DNA from: Myxococcota bacterium
Lineage (GTDB): Bacteria > Myxococcota_A > UBA796 > JAJRTE01
Assembly: GCA_024278455.1 (NCBI GenBank)
Contig: JAJRTE010000099.1
Coordinates: forward strand, 1-32,177
Reading direction: 5' to 3'
Length of the DNA stretch: 32,177 nucleotides
Under the pieces are notes generated by a model that saw only the letters and a program-made list of their open reading frames with translations, was not told where the DNA came from and did no database searches. Below, piece by piece: positions 20,801 to 28,333 of the stretch (positions within the stretch are counted from its first letter, which is position 1; the number at the start of each line of letters is the position of its first letter). The position numbers and the translations under genes are program-made.

Positions 20801-22538
20801 CATACCGGGCGGCAACCTGGAGCGGAAGCCCGTGCACGGTCGTGGCTTCGAAGTCCACGTCCACCAGGCCTTCGTACTGTGCGGTCACGCTGAACGCCCG
20901 GAGCAGGGGTGTTGGAAATCCGGCCTCGTCACCGGCCAGGGCCACCGTGGCACGCACCCCGGACGACCCTTCTGCCTCGAGCACCTGGATGGTCGCGGCG
21001 CCGGTCAGACCCAGCATGCGCGCGAGAACCTCCTCTTCCGGACCGTACTCGAGGAGGGCCGACGCCAGCGACATATCGATTCGGGGCGCCGCGAACTCAC
21101 CGGAAACCCGGGCATCCACCTCGAGGTCCCCGCGGAGAGGTAGATCGATTTGATGGCCAAGCCGGCTGAGATCCGGGATAGCCAGCCGGACCGTCGCCCT
21201 GACAGGACCGCCAAGGTCGATCAGCCCTTGCGCGTCCAGCGTGGCATACGGGCTCTCGATGCGGGACGCCTCGAGCACGATGGTCCCTTTCTGGACGAGA
21301 CCGAAAAGACTTCCGCCGTCGAACGTATAGCCCTGGTACGCCATCGGTGCGACACGGACCGTGAAACGTGTGTCCATGAGGTTTGGGGTCACGCCTTTCC
21401 CCCGCAACGTGGCACGGAAATCCAAGGGGTTGAGCGGCGGAATGTCCATGGCGAGGAACGAGTCGGCACGGAGGCTCGATGCCGCCAGCTCGAGGTCGTA
21501 TGCCAGTGATTCCACGTCGTTGGTGAGGCCGGAGAGATCGAGCCGGCCGCCGAGGTCGATACGCCCCGCGGGAAGCCGGAGCGCGACGGCGAGCCTGGCT
21601 TGCTGGCTGGTATCGATATGGAGGAACAGCCCCATGGTCAACACCCCGCGGACCGGGAGGCTCGAGTCGAACCGCTTGAGAAACGCGGAGTCGAAATGGT
21701 CGACCGCCACGTACACATCGCCCACAGGCAGGTCGAAGCCCTTGAAGTCGGCCACGCCTCGAACCTCCAACCCGTCCCCGGTGACATGCAGGTGGTCCAC
21801 GCGCACGTGGTCCTCGCCCTTGCCCAGATCGTAGGTGACGGCAGTCTCGACGGCCATCCTCCCAAGATCGGGCTCGAGGAGCGATAGTTCCAGCGGCGAC
21901 GTGACCAGGGTGTGGACCGGGCCGGTCGCACGGTAGCTTGCGTCCAGGTTGATGCGATCCAGATCCGCCAGAACGGGTGGGCTCGAAGTCGCGTCGGTCA
22001 ACCGGAAGGCGCCGCCCACGATTTCGATACGTTCCACGTCCACGTCCACCGGAAGACGGCCGTCCCACGGTTCGGACTCGGGCTCCGGCTCATCGGCCGG
22101 TGGCCCAAGCAAGCGATCGAGGTTGGACAGACCGTCCTCGGCGTAGGAAATGGTCACGACCGGGTGCTCGATTCGTATTCGTTTGACCTTCGCGACACCA
22201 GACAGCAGCGACAGAGGGCTGTAGCGGATAACGATGCGGTCCGCGCGGAACACCGGGTCGCCGCTGGGCGAGCGCGCGGAGACACCGGCCATCTCCAGCG
22301 ATGTCAACCAACTCACTGCCACGTCGTCGACAGTCACGGATCCGGGGAGGGACCCGTTGACAAGCCGCAACGCCTGGTGGGTGACGAACTGCTTGCCGTG
22401 CTCGGTGGCAAGAAAGATCCCGGCGCCGACGCCGAAACCGGCAAGCAGGGCAAGAGGGACGACCAGGGGAGCCAGCAGCCACGTCCACGCCCGCCGCTTT
22501 TTCTCCGGTTCGTGCTCCGTCGATACGGCGGTGCTCAT
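17883..22538 (-). CDS. tamB: TamB-like translocation/assembly module protein (AsmA-like, DUF490)
   Basis: A 1551-residue periplasm-spanning protein. GGAGGAAGG directly precedes the ATG at 22538. A basic cytoplasmic start (EPEKKRRAW) leads into one membrane anchor (about residues 17-43). The next ~1150 residues are repeated amphipathic beta-strand units of AsmA/TamB type, predicted to form a lipid-carrying beta-groove between the membranes. The last ~350 residues are the DUF490/TamB C-terminal domain, with the typical runs GTITFTGGSEIDPVLNI and ending in a strand-rich segment KSY. TamB proteins help outer-membrane protein and phospholipid transport with TamA. A TamA/BamA-like protein is encoded 6 kb away at 28334-30850, not adjacent as in E. 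coli. Confidence 0.9.
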   Translation of the reverse strand: MSTAVSTEHEPEKKRRAWTWLLAPLVVPLALLAGFGVGAGIFLATEHGKQFVTHQALRLVNGSLPGSVTVDDVAVSWLTSLEMAGVSARSPSGDPVFRADRIVIRYSPLSLLSGVAKVKRIRIEHPVVTISYAEDGLSNLDRLLGPPADEPEPESEPWDGRLPVDVDVERIEIVGGAFRLTDATSSPPVLADLDRINLDASYRATGPVHTLVTSPLELSLLEPDLGRMAVETAVTYDLGKGEDHVRVDHLHVTGDGLEVRGVADFKGFDLPVGDVYVAVDHFDSAFLKRFDSSLPVRGVLTMGLFLHIDTSQQARLAVALRLPAGRIDLGGRLDLSGLTNDVESLAYDLELAASSLRADSFLAMDIPPLNPLDFRATLRGKGVTPNLMDTRFTVRVAPMAYQGYTFDGGSLFGLVQKGTIVLEASRIESPYATLDAQGLIDLGGPVRATVRLAIPDLSRLGHQIDLPLRGDLEVDARVSGEFAAPRIDMSLASALLEYGPEEEVLARMLGLTGAATIQVLEAEGSSGVRATVALAGDEAGFPTPLLRAFSVTAQYEGLVDVDFEATTVHGLPLQVAARYDPGGGTNVAIGALSLPLGDAPWTLESPMTVRLEGDDVDVTPFTLSGPDGHISARVQYRPGGDSDLYLSANGVLLDNFAPFLRDVLPALGGRLGCDIRVTGPASAPAIALSSSLEDLSAAGLPLLDAHLRASNLDAAGGRFTGELETDFSHGGGVQATFDMPLTVTLEGDAAFDPAATMAARWRITALDLAQFSQLAKDYVEDLTGKLEGHATLSGSLERPDLDATLAAREVDGVGQHPFDLRLNVRYDGELLRADGMAMSPVLGPVPLLVARLDVPVHITPEFAVEPGWDEVVTGKIAIPAQKVAQFGALAAELERVRGDVRLDLDIGGRLGDPSLRLDFRARDIRPPGYPAIHFDTQAQYGAGHAALVVRGQIANTAPANMQAAVDIPLADIIQGAEVTLSNLDVRLDVPELDFSSLPPILRGPQVTGGAMRLSARLRCPENTPEFSASADISRLSVGGAVHDIHIETSYAGDMLGLEADVVGPAGDEARIEGDVPLVLRLPLSASETVVDYPRGMDVTAGFPGLDLALVNAFMPTGMTLEGTLAGRFHLSGTLLAPEARGSVTVSDALFYYPAYGLLYENMEGRVRLTPSLLALEDVTMRAGKGELLLDGAIALVDSSPGDMDIDVLASRADLMNGPYGRMTVDGEVHIGGTVDFPEVSGEVTIPAAVIKLPDIASTLVMELSGLEKPKELAPAELPPNIRVLTSGGTVTWHAYETGEAEEEVPFDMDADVTIHMPRGFWVQNTSQEVVMELAGDIRYSMEDGLERMEGEVSTVRGELNLFSQPLTIREGTITFTGGSEIDPVLNIVSDAETTDYGTVSLKISGRSSAPVVTFDSENGYDPADILAILVIGKPLSESTDPADSIKVASQVESLAAGVLAGIARKQLADKIPIDYLEIRADSFSSADLRVGKYVTPKLFVSYKRKLTMDNTMEENVNEVRAEYQLSRSLYFESFYGDAGIWGGDINWRKSY

Positions 22539-22742
22539 CCTTCCTCCCTGCATGTGGGCGCGGTGCTGCTTCTCGCGGCCGGCGACGTTGGCAGCCAATG
22601 GGACGACCCCACGCCATGCCGGCCAGAACAATATATCGCCCCCGAGGCGTTCCAGGATAGCGGAATCACGGTCCGGCCGGGAACGGTTGCAAGCGACAAC
22701 CGGCTGGACGCCGGTGCGGCAGGCACCGGCACAGCGACATGA
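22539..22742. other. Intergenic region between the AAA ATPase gene and tamB
   Basis: No gene. It should hold the tamB promoter: a minus-strand TATATT is at plus 22630-22635, but without a good -35. The hairpin at 22710-22730 sits at the far end. Confidence 0.35.
22710..22730 (-). terminator. Hairpin after the DUF4143-type ATPase gene
   Basis: A perfect 8-bp inverted repeat, GCCGGTGC and GCACCGGC with a 5-nt loop, starts 12 bp after the ATPase stop. No T-run follows, so it may stop transcription only weakly or protect the mRNA end. Confidence 0.4.
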
Positions 22743-24065
22743 CTACGAGAGGCCCAATAGCCAGGATTTCACATCGACAATTCGTATTTCGATGCCCTCC
22801 CGGACAACCGTCTCCTCCCCGTCGGGGACCAGCACGATGTGATCCGCCCGGTCGGCATGGGCGATCTCCTGGGTGGCTTTCACCAGGGCGCGTAGTTCGC
22901 GTTCCCGCGTCTTCTTGTGCTCCATCCCGTTGCATACCTGGATGAGCTGGGTGATGTGCGGCCCTCTCTTGACGACGAAATCCACCTCGTAGCCTCCCTG
23001 GGTCTTGTAGTAGTAGACCTCTGCGCCTCGTCGCACGAGTTCCAGGAACACCAGGTTCTCGAGACGCTGGCCGAGCCGGTCACCCACCTGGAACGAAACC
23101 GCGTTGGATAGCCCGGTGTCGACAGCGTATACCTTCCGCGGGTTGGCATGCTGGCGCTTGAGCGACCAGTCGAACCGAGGAACCCGAAAGATCAGGTAGG
23201 CGTTCTCGAGATACTCCACGTACCGGTCGACCAGGTCGAACGACAGCCCGAAATGGGTCTTCAGACCGTTGAGCGACAACGGACTCGAAGCATGGGACAG
23301 GATGTAGACAGCAAGTTGCAACAGCGCCTCGAAATTGTCCAGCCGGTACCTGGCGACGATGTCGCGCAGCACGATCGAATCGAAATAGATCCGGACCTCG
23401 GCCTGCTTCAGGACGGGTTCGGGGGTCAGTGCGACCTTGGGGAATCCACCATAGTCAACGTACTCCTCGAACAGGCGCTTGATATCGAGGCGACGTTGCG
23501 CCAGTTCCAGCCGGTCTGTTGGATTCACCCCCTTGAATGAGAGGAACTCGTCAAAGGCCAGGGGCAGCACGTTCACGTCCAGGTAGCGTCCGGTCAGAGC
23601 CGTTCCGATCTCACGGCTCGAAAGCTTGGCGTTCGAACCCGTAACCAGTAATCGCGCGTTGCCAAGCTCGTATTCCCTCAACAACCACTTCTCGAACCCG
23701 GGAACGTTCTGTATCTCGTCAAGGATGAGATAAGGCGTGCCGGTTGGATTGAGGTGCTGGAGATACGTGTCCTTTATGCGGGACAGCAATCCCGGTTCCA
23801 GTTGCCCGATGAAACGCGGATCCTCGAGGTTCACGAACATCATCTCTCGAGGCGATACCCCGCTGTCCACCAGCCTCCGGAGCGCGTTCACGAGTATCGT
23901 GGATTTTCCACTCCTCCGAACCCCCTTCACGATGACGATTTCGCCCGTGGTAGACTTGGACAGTACTTCCGTTTCGTACCTCTCGCGTGGCACCGTGTCG
24001 GGCAGCGAGCGGTGCCAGAAGTTCCAATCGGCAAGTGTTTCAAGGAGTTGCGTCTCTTTGTTCAT
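22743..24065 (-). CDS. AAA ATPase with C-terminal DUF4143-type nuclease-fold domain
   Basis: A 440-residue protein. The N-terminal P-loop domain has Walker A GVRRSGKST (48-56) and Walker B LILDEIQ (D117-E118), followed by a sensor-like LLVTGSNAKL segment and ALTGRYLDVNVLPLAFDEFL, typical of the AAA_14/DUF4143 family. The C-terminal half has the winged-helix part and the restriction-fold-like VYAVDTGLSNAV ... ENLVFLELVRRG ... VDFVVKRG stretch. This large family has no settled function. The ATG at 24065 lies inside the last of three operator-like repeats, whose GGGTGA also provides the only ribosome-binding-like sequence. It stands alone, and I see no partner gene. Confidence 0.88.
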   Translation of the reverse strand: MNKETQLLETLADWNFWHRSLPDTVPRERYETEVLSKSTTGEIVIVKGVRRSGKSTILVNALRRLVDSGVSPREMMFVNLEDPRFIGQLEPGLLSRIKDTYLQHLNPTGTPYLILDEIQNVPGFEKWLLREYELGNARLLVTGSNAKLSSREIGTALTGRYLDVNVLPLAFDEFLSFKGVNPTDRLELAQRRLDIKRLFEEYVDYGGFPKVALTPEPVLKQAEVRIYFDSIVLRDIVARYRLDNFEALLQLAVYILSHASSPLSLNGLKTHFGLSFDLVDRYVEYLENAYLIFRVPRFDWSLKRQHANPRKVYAVDTGLSNAVSFQVGDRLGQRLENLVFLELVRRGAEVYYYKTQGGYEVDFVVKRGPHITQLIQVCNGMEHKKTRERELRALVKATQEIAHADRADHIVLVPDGEETVVREGIEIRIVDVKSWLLGLS

Positions 24066-24068
24066 TTT

Positions 24069-24166
24069 TCACCCGATATACCGACTGAATTTGGCGCAAA
24101 TCACCCGATCCATCGACTGAAATATGGCATAAATCACCCGATTGAACAAGTGAAAAATGGCACATT
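24069..24166. repeat. Three tandem operator-like repeats at the ATPase gene start
   Basis: TCACCCGAT recurs at 24069, 24101 and 24134 (periods 32 and 33 bp). Each unit continues with a GACTGAAW-TGGCR-AAA-type sequence. On the minus strand each unit holds an imperfect 20-bp palindrome of the form TCAGTCGAT-NN-ATCGGGTGA. The first unit runs into the ATG at 24065. The spacing of three helical turns suggests cooperative binding by a regulator, possibly the ATPase itself. Confidence 0.75.
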
Positions 24167-24336
24167 ACGCTCAACGCCTTGATTTGCAATCATTTTCGCA
24201 GAACGAGCAGGCGTACGCGCCGAGAGGGCGCGTTAGTGTTTGAACCCGGCCTCGGGATGTGATACCGATAATACATGCTTGACGAAAGTTCGACGTAGAA
24301 AGCCGCACATGTTGTGATCCAACACAGGGGGCTGCG
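24167..24336. other. Divergent intergenic region before the lipoprotein gene
   Basis: More AT-rich than its surroundings. A GATAAT (24267-24272) might be a -10 box for the lipoprotein gene, but the nearest -35-like TTGAAC (24240-24245) is 21 bp away, too far for confidence. Confidence 0.3.
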
Positions 24337-26025
24337 ATGTTGCCGCGCAAGTACTACACGGTAGATGTCAGAATGATAAGTTTTCTCATCGTCTTGATGG
24401 GGTTCGGCCTTGGAACGGGCGGCTGTTCAGGCGGTGACGACGACGATGGCAGCGTGCAACCGACGGAGGCGGGGGACGACGACACGTCGCCCAAGGGCAC
24501 CGACACCCCGCCTCCCTCGCTTCCTCCAGATACCTCCACCCCGATCGGTGACGACGACACTTCGGCGCTGGTGCCGACCCCTTCCCCGGCGCCCGTGACC
24601 CAGGTTCCCGGCGATGACGATACGTCTGTTGTCACACCGACGGTGTCGCCCGAACCGCCGACGCCGGTGCAGGGGGACGACGATACATCGGTGGTGGTGC
24701 CGACGGTGTCGCCCGTGCCGCTGACGCCGGTTCCGGGTGACGACGATCTGACCATGACCCCGGCGGGAGATGACGACAGCACCTCCACGCCGGCGGAGCC
24801 GTTCGAGGTGCCGACGGAGACCCCGGTGTCGTGGACGGAGTGTGGCGAGCTTCCGCCGATCGAAGGCGCCACGTGCGCGGTGACATCTGGCAATGGGTGG
24901 ACGCTGATATCCGGAACCGTGCTGACTCCTGCCGAAGTGCTGCGCGGCGGTCAGGTGCTCGTGAACCCCCAGGGCGAGATAGCGTGCGTTGGATGTAGTT
25001 GTGGGGAGCAGGTTCCAGGGGCGACGCAGGTCACCTGTCCGAGCGGCGTCATTTCTCCCGGGCTCATCGACGCGCGCGAGCAGTTGCTTTTCGCCCAGAA
25101 CGACCCGTACACCGACAGCGGCGAGCGCTACGAGCAACGGCATGATTGGCGCCTGGGCCAGCGCGGGCACACCCAACTCGAGTATGCGGCAGGGGCGACG
25201 CTCAACCAGCAACTGTGGGGCGAACTCCGGTTGGTGATGGGAGGGGCGACGGCGGCGGTCACGGATGCCGGGCCCGCGGGCTTCGTTCGCAACCTCAACA
25301 GCTCCAGCACCGAGGGACTCGACGCGGTCTCGGTCGAATACGACGCTTTTCCGCTCGGCGACGAGGATGGGACCCAACTCGATGCGGGGTGTGCCTACCC
25401 CGCCGTTTTGGACGCATCGAGCACGGCCGGTCTGGATGCCTTTCTCGCCAAGGTTGCGGAGGGTATCGACGCGACCGCGCGCAATGAGTTCCTGTGTCTG
25501 AGTTCGACGGAGAGCGGTGGCCAGGACCACCTGAGAGACAACGCCGGGTTCGGGTCGGCCCTGGGACTCACTGCTGGGGACTATGCACGCATGGTCCAGC
25601 GGGGCGCGTCGCTGGTCTGGACGCCGAGGTCCAATCTTGCCCTGTACGGGGATACCGCGATGGTGACGGCAGCGGCCCGGATGCACGCGAACATCGCCCT
25701 TGGCACCGATTGGATAGTCACGGGTTCCGCGAATCTTCTCCGTGAGTTGAAGTGCGCCGACACGCTGAACGACACCTACTTCGACGACGCCTTTTCGGAC
25801 TACGATCTCTGGACGATGGTGACCAGGGGGGCGGCTCGAGCCGCCGGTGTCGAAGACCAGGTGGGAGCGCTCGAGCCCGGTCTCCAGGCGGACATCGCCG
25901 TGTTCGAGACAGGGGAATGGGATGAGTACCGGGCGGTGATAGAAGCCGGTCCGAAGGACGTGACGCTTGTCGTGCGTGGAGGTACGCCGCTCTACGGCGA
26001 CGCCGACGTGGTTGCAGCGCTGTAA
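24337..26025 (+). CDS. Piece 1: lipoprotein with Gly-Asp linker and degenerate amidohydrolase domain
   Basis: 562 residues; AGGGGGC lies about 5 bp before the ATG. A hydrophobic signal ends in GTGGCSGG, a loose lipobox. Residues about 35-160 are a Pro/Thr-rich linker with seven Gly-Asp-Asp-Asp units (GDDDTS). From about 185 the chain follows imidazolonepropionase/guanine-deaminase-like amidohydrolases: ISGTVLTPAEVL, VISPGLIDA, ARNEFLCLS, WTPRSNLALYGDT, ALGTDWIVTGS, and a final ALEPGLQADIAVF. The metal-binding His residues are missing: the usual PG-x-I-D-x-H-x-H reads PGLIDAREQL, and the later His positions are also replaced; only the Asp of GTDW remains. Catalysis is unlikely. This piece could still be expressed as a stable exported protein. 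Confidence 0.75.
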   Translation: MLPRKYYTVDVRMISFLIVLMGFGLGTGGCSGGDDDDGSVQPTEAGDDDTSPKGTDTPPPSLPPDTSTPIGDDDTSALVPTPSPAPVTQVPGDDDTSVVTPTVSPEPPTPVQGDDDTSVVVPTVSPVPLTPVPGDDDLTMTPAGDDDSTSTPAEPFEVPTETPVSWTECGELPPIEGATCAVTSGNGWTLISGTVLTPAEVLRGGQVLVNPQGEIACVGCSCGEQVPGATQVTCPSGVISPGLIDAREQLLFAQNDPYTDSGERYEQRHDWRLGQRGHTQLEYAAGATLNQQLWGELRLVMGGATAAVTDAGPAGFVRNLNSSSTEGLDAVSVEYDAFPLGDEDGTQLDAGCAYPAVLDASSTAGLDAFLAKVAEGIDATARNEFLCLSSTESGGQDHLRDNAGFGSALGLTAGDYARMVQRGASLVWTPRSNLALYGDTAMVTAAARMHANIALGTDWIVTGSANLLRELKCADTLNDTYFDDAFSDYDLWTMVTRGAARAAGVEDQVGALEPGLQADIAVFETGEWDEYRAVIEAGPKDVTLVVRGGTPLYGDADVVAAL

Positions 26026-26046
26026 GGTGGGTCGGCCTGTGACCGG

Positions 26047-27729
26047 ATGGACGTGTGCGGGGTTTCCAAGCGGTTGTGCGTCGAGCCGGAGACCGGGAAG
26101 ACGCTTGCCCAGTTGAAACTGGCAGCCGGAGACCTCTATCCCGCGTCCTACTGCGATGTTCCGGAGAACGAGCCTCCTTGCGTCCCGAAACGGACCGTAT
26201 CCGTGAACGGTTCATCGGTCTACCTGGGCGAGCCGACCGAGGACGACCGGGACGGTGACGGTGTGGCCGACGTGGAGGACAACTGTCCTTCGGTGTTCAA
26301 TCCCGTCCGTCCGGTCGACGATGGTGTGCAGGCCGATACCGACGGCGATGGCGCCGGAGATGCCTGTGACCCGTGCCCGGTCGACGCGGATACCACCACG
26401 TGCAGCGTATCCGGGCAAGACGGGGATCTGGACGGCGTGCCGGACCGCTACGACAACTGTGTCTCCGTCCAGAATCCCTACCAGGCCGACGCGGACTCGG
26501 ACGGCAAGGGAGACGCCTGCGACCCCTGCCCGTTGGATGCCAATCCGGGCGGGGAGGGCTGCCCTGCGACGGTCTACGATATCAAGACCGGCAGGCTCGC
26601 GACAGGGGACGTGGTTTCGGTCCACGACGTGCTGGTCACCGGCAGAAACTCGAGCGGCTTCTTCGTTCAGGTCGTCGAGTCCAGTGCAGACTACGATGGG
26701 GTGGACTTCTCGGGCATCTACGTCGAACAGCGGGCGAACACGGTCGAAACCGGCGACATGGTGGACTTGGTAACGGCCACCATCGCCGACACGGATGGGC
26801 GGATCCAGCTTGGGGAGGTGGACTACACGGTCCTCAGCACCGGGAACCCGCCCCCGACCCCGGTCGAGGTCTCGCCCGCAGATGTCGCCACCGGGGGGGA
26901 TCGAGCGGACGCCCTCGAGTCCGTCGTGGTGCACGTCGGCAGTGTCACGGTCACCGACACCAGTCCGCCCATGGGGGAAGGAGACAAACCGCCTGCCAAC
27001 GAGTTCGTCGTGGACGATCTGCTCCGCGTGGACGACTTCCTCTATCTCGTCACCCCGTTCCCGACCGAGGGCGAACGGATACTCAGCCTGTCCGGGATTC
27101 TCAACTTCCGGAACGGGGACTCGAAACTGGAGCCTCGAGACGATGACGACGTGGCGTTCGACACGCCCGTCCTGTCGGCGTTCGGTCCGCCGAACACCTA
27201 CGTGGTGGTCGGGGAATCCGGCGTGACCACGTCCCCCCTGCCTCTCACGGTTACGCTTTCCCGATCCGTGGATGAGGACACGTTCGTCACGGTGACGTCG
27301 AGTATGCCGTCGGCGCTGGCCGTGGTCGGCGGAGGCGTTACCATCGCGGCGGGAACCAGCAGCGCGCCGGTGGTCCTGGACGCGTTCGAGGTGTCGGAAT
27401 CGGTGCTGTTGACGGCTCAGCTTGCCGGTCGTGCCAAGTCGGCCGCAGTGGAAGTGCGCGAAGAGACGCCCCCGGAACTCGCTGGTATCGCGCCGTCATC
27501 GGTGACCATCACCCCCTTGGAGACGGTGTCATTCACAGTGTCCCTCGACAAGGTCGCGCCCGCCGGGGGCACCGAAGTCGAGCTTGCCGTCACCCCGACG
27601 GAAGCCGGGATCCTGCCCGAGACGGTGGTGATCCTCGAGGGCGAGGACACGGCCACGTTCGACTACTCGGACCAGGGGAATGCGACAAGCGCCATCGTGA
27701 CCGCGACGTTGGACGGTCGTGCCGTGTAA
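26047..27729 (+). CDS. Piece 2: thrombospondin type-3, OB-like and Ig-like domains
   Basis: 560 residues counted from the first ATG after the TAA, in the same frame as piece 1. There is no signal peptide and no good ribosome-binding site (only GGTGGG 15 bp upstream), so independent expression is doubtful. It begins with [10 protein letters not shown], then two thrombospondin type-3 calcium-binding repeats ([15 protein letters not shown] and [14 protein letters not shown], each closing DACDPCP). Next is a region like the OB-fold seen in exported nucleases ([15 protein letters not shown]). Two Ig-like repeats follow ([20 protein letters not shown] and [15 protein letters not shown]). It stops in TAA just ahead of the lamin-tail domain. 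Confidence 0.6.
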   Translation: MDVCGVSKRLCVEPETGKTLAQLKLAAGDLYPASYCDVPENEPPCVPKRTVSVNGSSVYLGEPTEDDRDGDGVADVEDNCPSVFNPVRPVDDGVQADTDGDGAGDACDPCPVDADTTTCSVSGQDGDLDGVPDRYDNCVSVQNPYQADADSDGKGDACDPCPLDANPGGEGCPATVYDIKTGRLATGDVVSVHDVLVTGRNSSGFFVQVVESSADYDGVDFSGIYVEQRANTVETGDMVDLVTATIADTDGRIQLGEVDYTVLSTGNPPPTPVEVSPADVATGGDRADALESVVVHVGSVTVTDTSPPMGEGDKPPANEFVVDDLLRVDDFLYLVTPFPTEGERILSLSGILNFRNGDSKLEPRDDDDVAFDTPVLSAFGPPNTYVVVGESGVTTSPLPLTVTLSRSVDEDTFVTVTSSMPSALAVVGGGVTIAAGTSSAPVVLDAFEVSESVLLTAQLAGRAKSAAVEVREETPPELAGIAPSSVTITPLETVSFTVSLDKVAPAGGTEVELAVTPTEAGILPETVVILEGEDTATFDYSDQGNATSAIVTATLDGRAV

Positions 27730-27840
27730 GCGACGATCACGGTCGTCTCGGACCATCTTGTCATCAACGAGGTTGATTACGACCAGTTCCAGGAAGACAC
27801 GGGTGAGTTCCTCGAAATCTACAATGGGACCGGGAACGAG

Positions 27841-28302
27841 GTGGCACTGGATGGCTACTACGTGGTGCTGTTCAATGGAGGAACCGGATCGGAATACAAC
27901 CGGATCGACCTCTCGACGGCTGGTGCGACCTTGCCCGACGGGGGCTACCTCGTCGTGGCGACCAGCACGGTCGAGGTCGCCGTGGACGCGCTCGTCATCA
28001 CCTTCGAACAGGCATCGAACAACATCCAGAATGGTCCGAACGATGGCATCGCGTTGATCAAGTTGCCGCAGGGAGAACTGGTCGACGCATTCGCCTACGA
28101 GGGGGCGCTGGAAAGTGTCACGATTCTCGGCGTGGGCCAGGTCGACTTGACCGAAGGTTCCCCTCTTGAGAGCGGCGACACCAACGACATCGGTTCTCCC
28201 TCCTTGATTCGGTATCCGAACGGCATGGATACCGACGACACGGGAACCGACTGGGTGGCCACTTCGTACATCACGCCTGGGAGCGAGAACATCCTCGAGT
28301 AG
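27841..28302 (+). CDS. Piece 3: lamin-tail domain fragment
   Basis: The frame is open from 27730; the first usable start is a GTG at 27841, which would cut off the first strand of the domain (LVINEVDYDQ ... GEFLEIYN). The rest follows the lamin-tail (LTD) pattern: GTGNEVALDGYYVVLFNGG, LPDGGYLVVAT, DGIALIK, LVDAFAYEG. LTD domains close many large exported bacterial proteins. It ends TAG 31 bp before the convergent TamA-like gene. A perfect inverted repeat CGAGAAC/GTTCTCG lies across the end (28284-28311). Confidence 0.6.
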   Translation: MALDGYYVVLFNGGTGSEYNRIDLSTAGATLPDGGYLVVATSTVEVAVDALVITFEQASNNIQNGPNDGIALIKLPQGELVDAFAYEGALESVTILGVGQVDLTEGSPLESGDTNDIGSPSLIRYPNGMDTDDTGTDWVATSYITPGSENILE

Positions 28303-28333
28303 CCGTTCTCGAGCCGCTGTGCGCTCGTGCTCC

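Larger units (their letters stand above)
24337..28302 (+). pseudogene. Multidomain lipoprotein gene interrupted by two in-frame TAA codons
   Basis: One reading frame runs for about 1320 codons from 24337 to a TAG at 28300-28302, broken only by TAA at 26023-26025 and TAA at 27727-27729. No frameshift occurs. Domain order across the stops: lipoprotein signal, Gly-Asp-Asp-Asp linker, amidohydrolase-like domain, Cys-rich DVCG segment, thrombospondin type-3 repeats, OB-fold-like region, two Ig-like repeats, lamin-tail domain. The first stop is followed immediately by sequence ([12 protein letters not shown]) that, as I recall, continues directly from the amidohydrolase in related myxobacterial proteins. 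The second lies only about eight codons before the lamin-tail domain, whose first strand precedes any start codon. Both TAAs could derive from CAA (Gln) by one C-to-T change. The three pieces are listed below. Confidence 0.75.

Noticed and set aside
24069..24166. 32-33-bp repeats considered as CRISPR or an insertion-sequence end.
   Set aside because: No spacers, no cas or transposase genes, and repeats run into a gene start as operators do.
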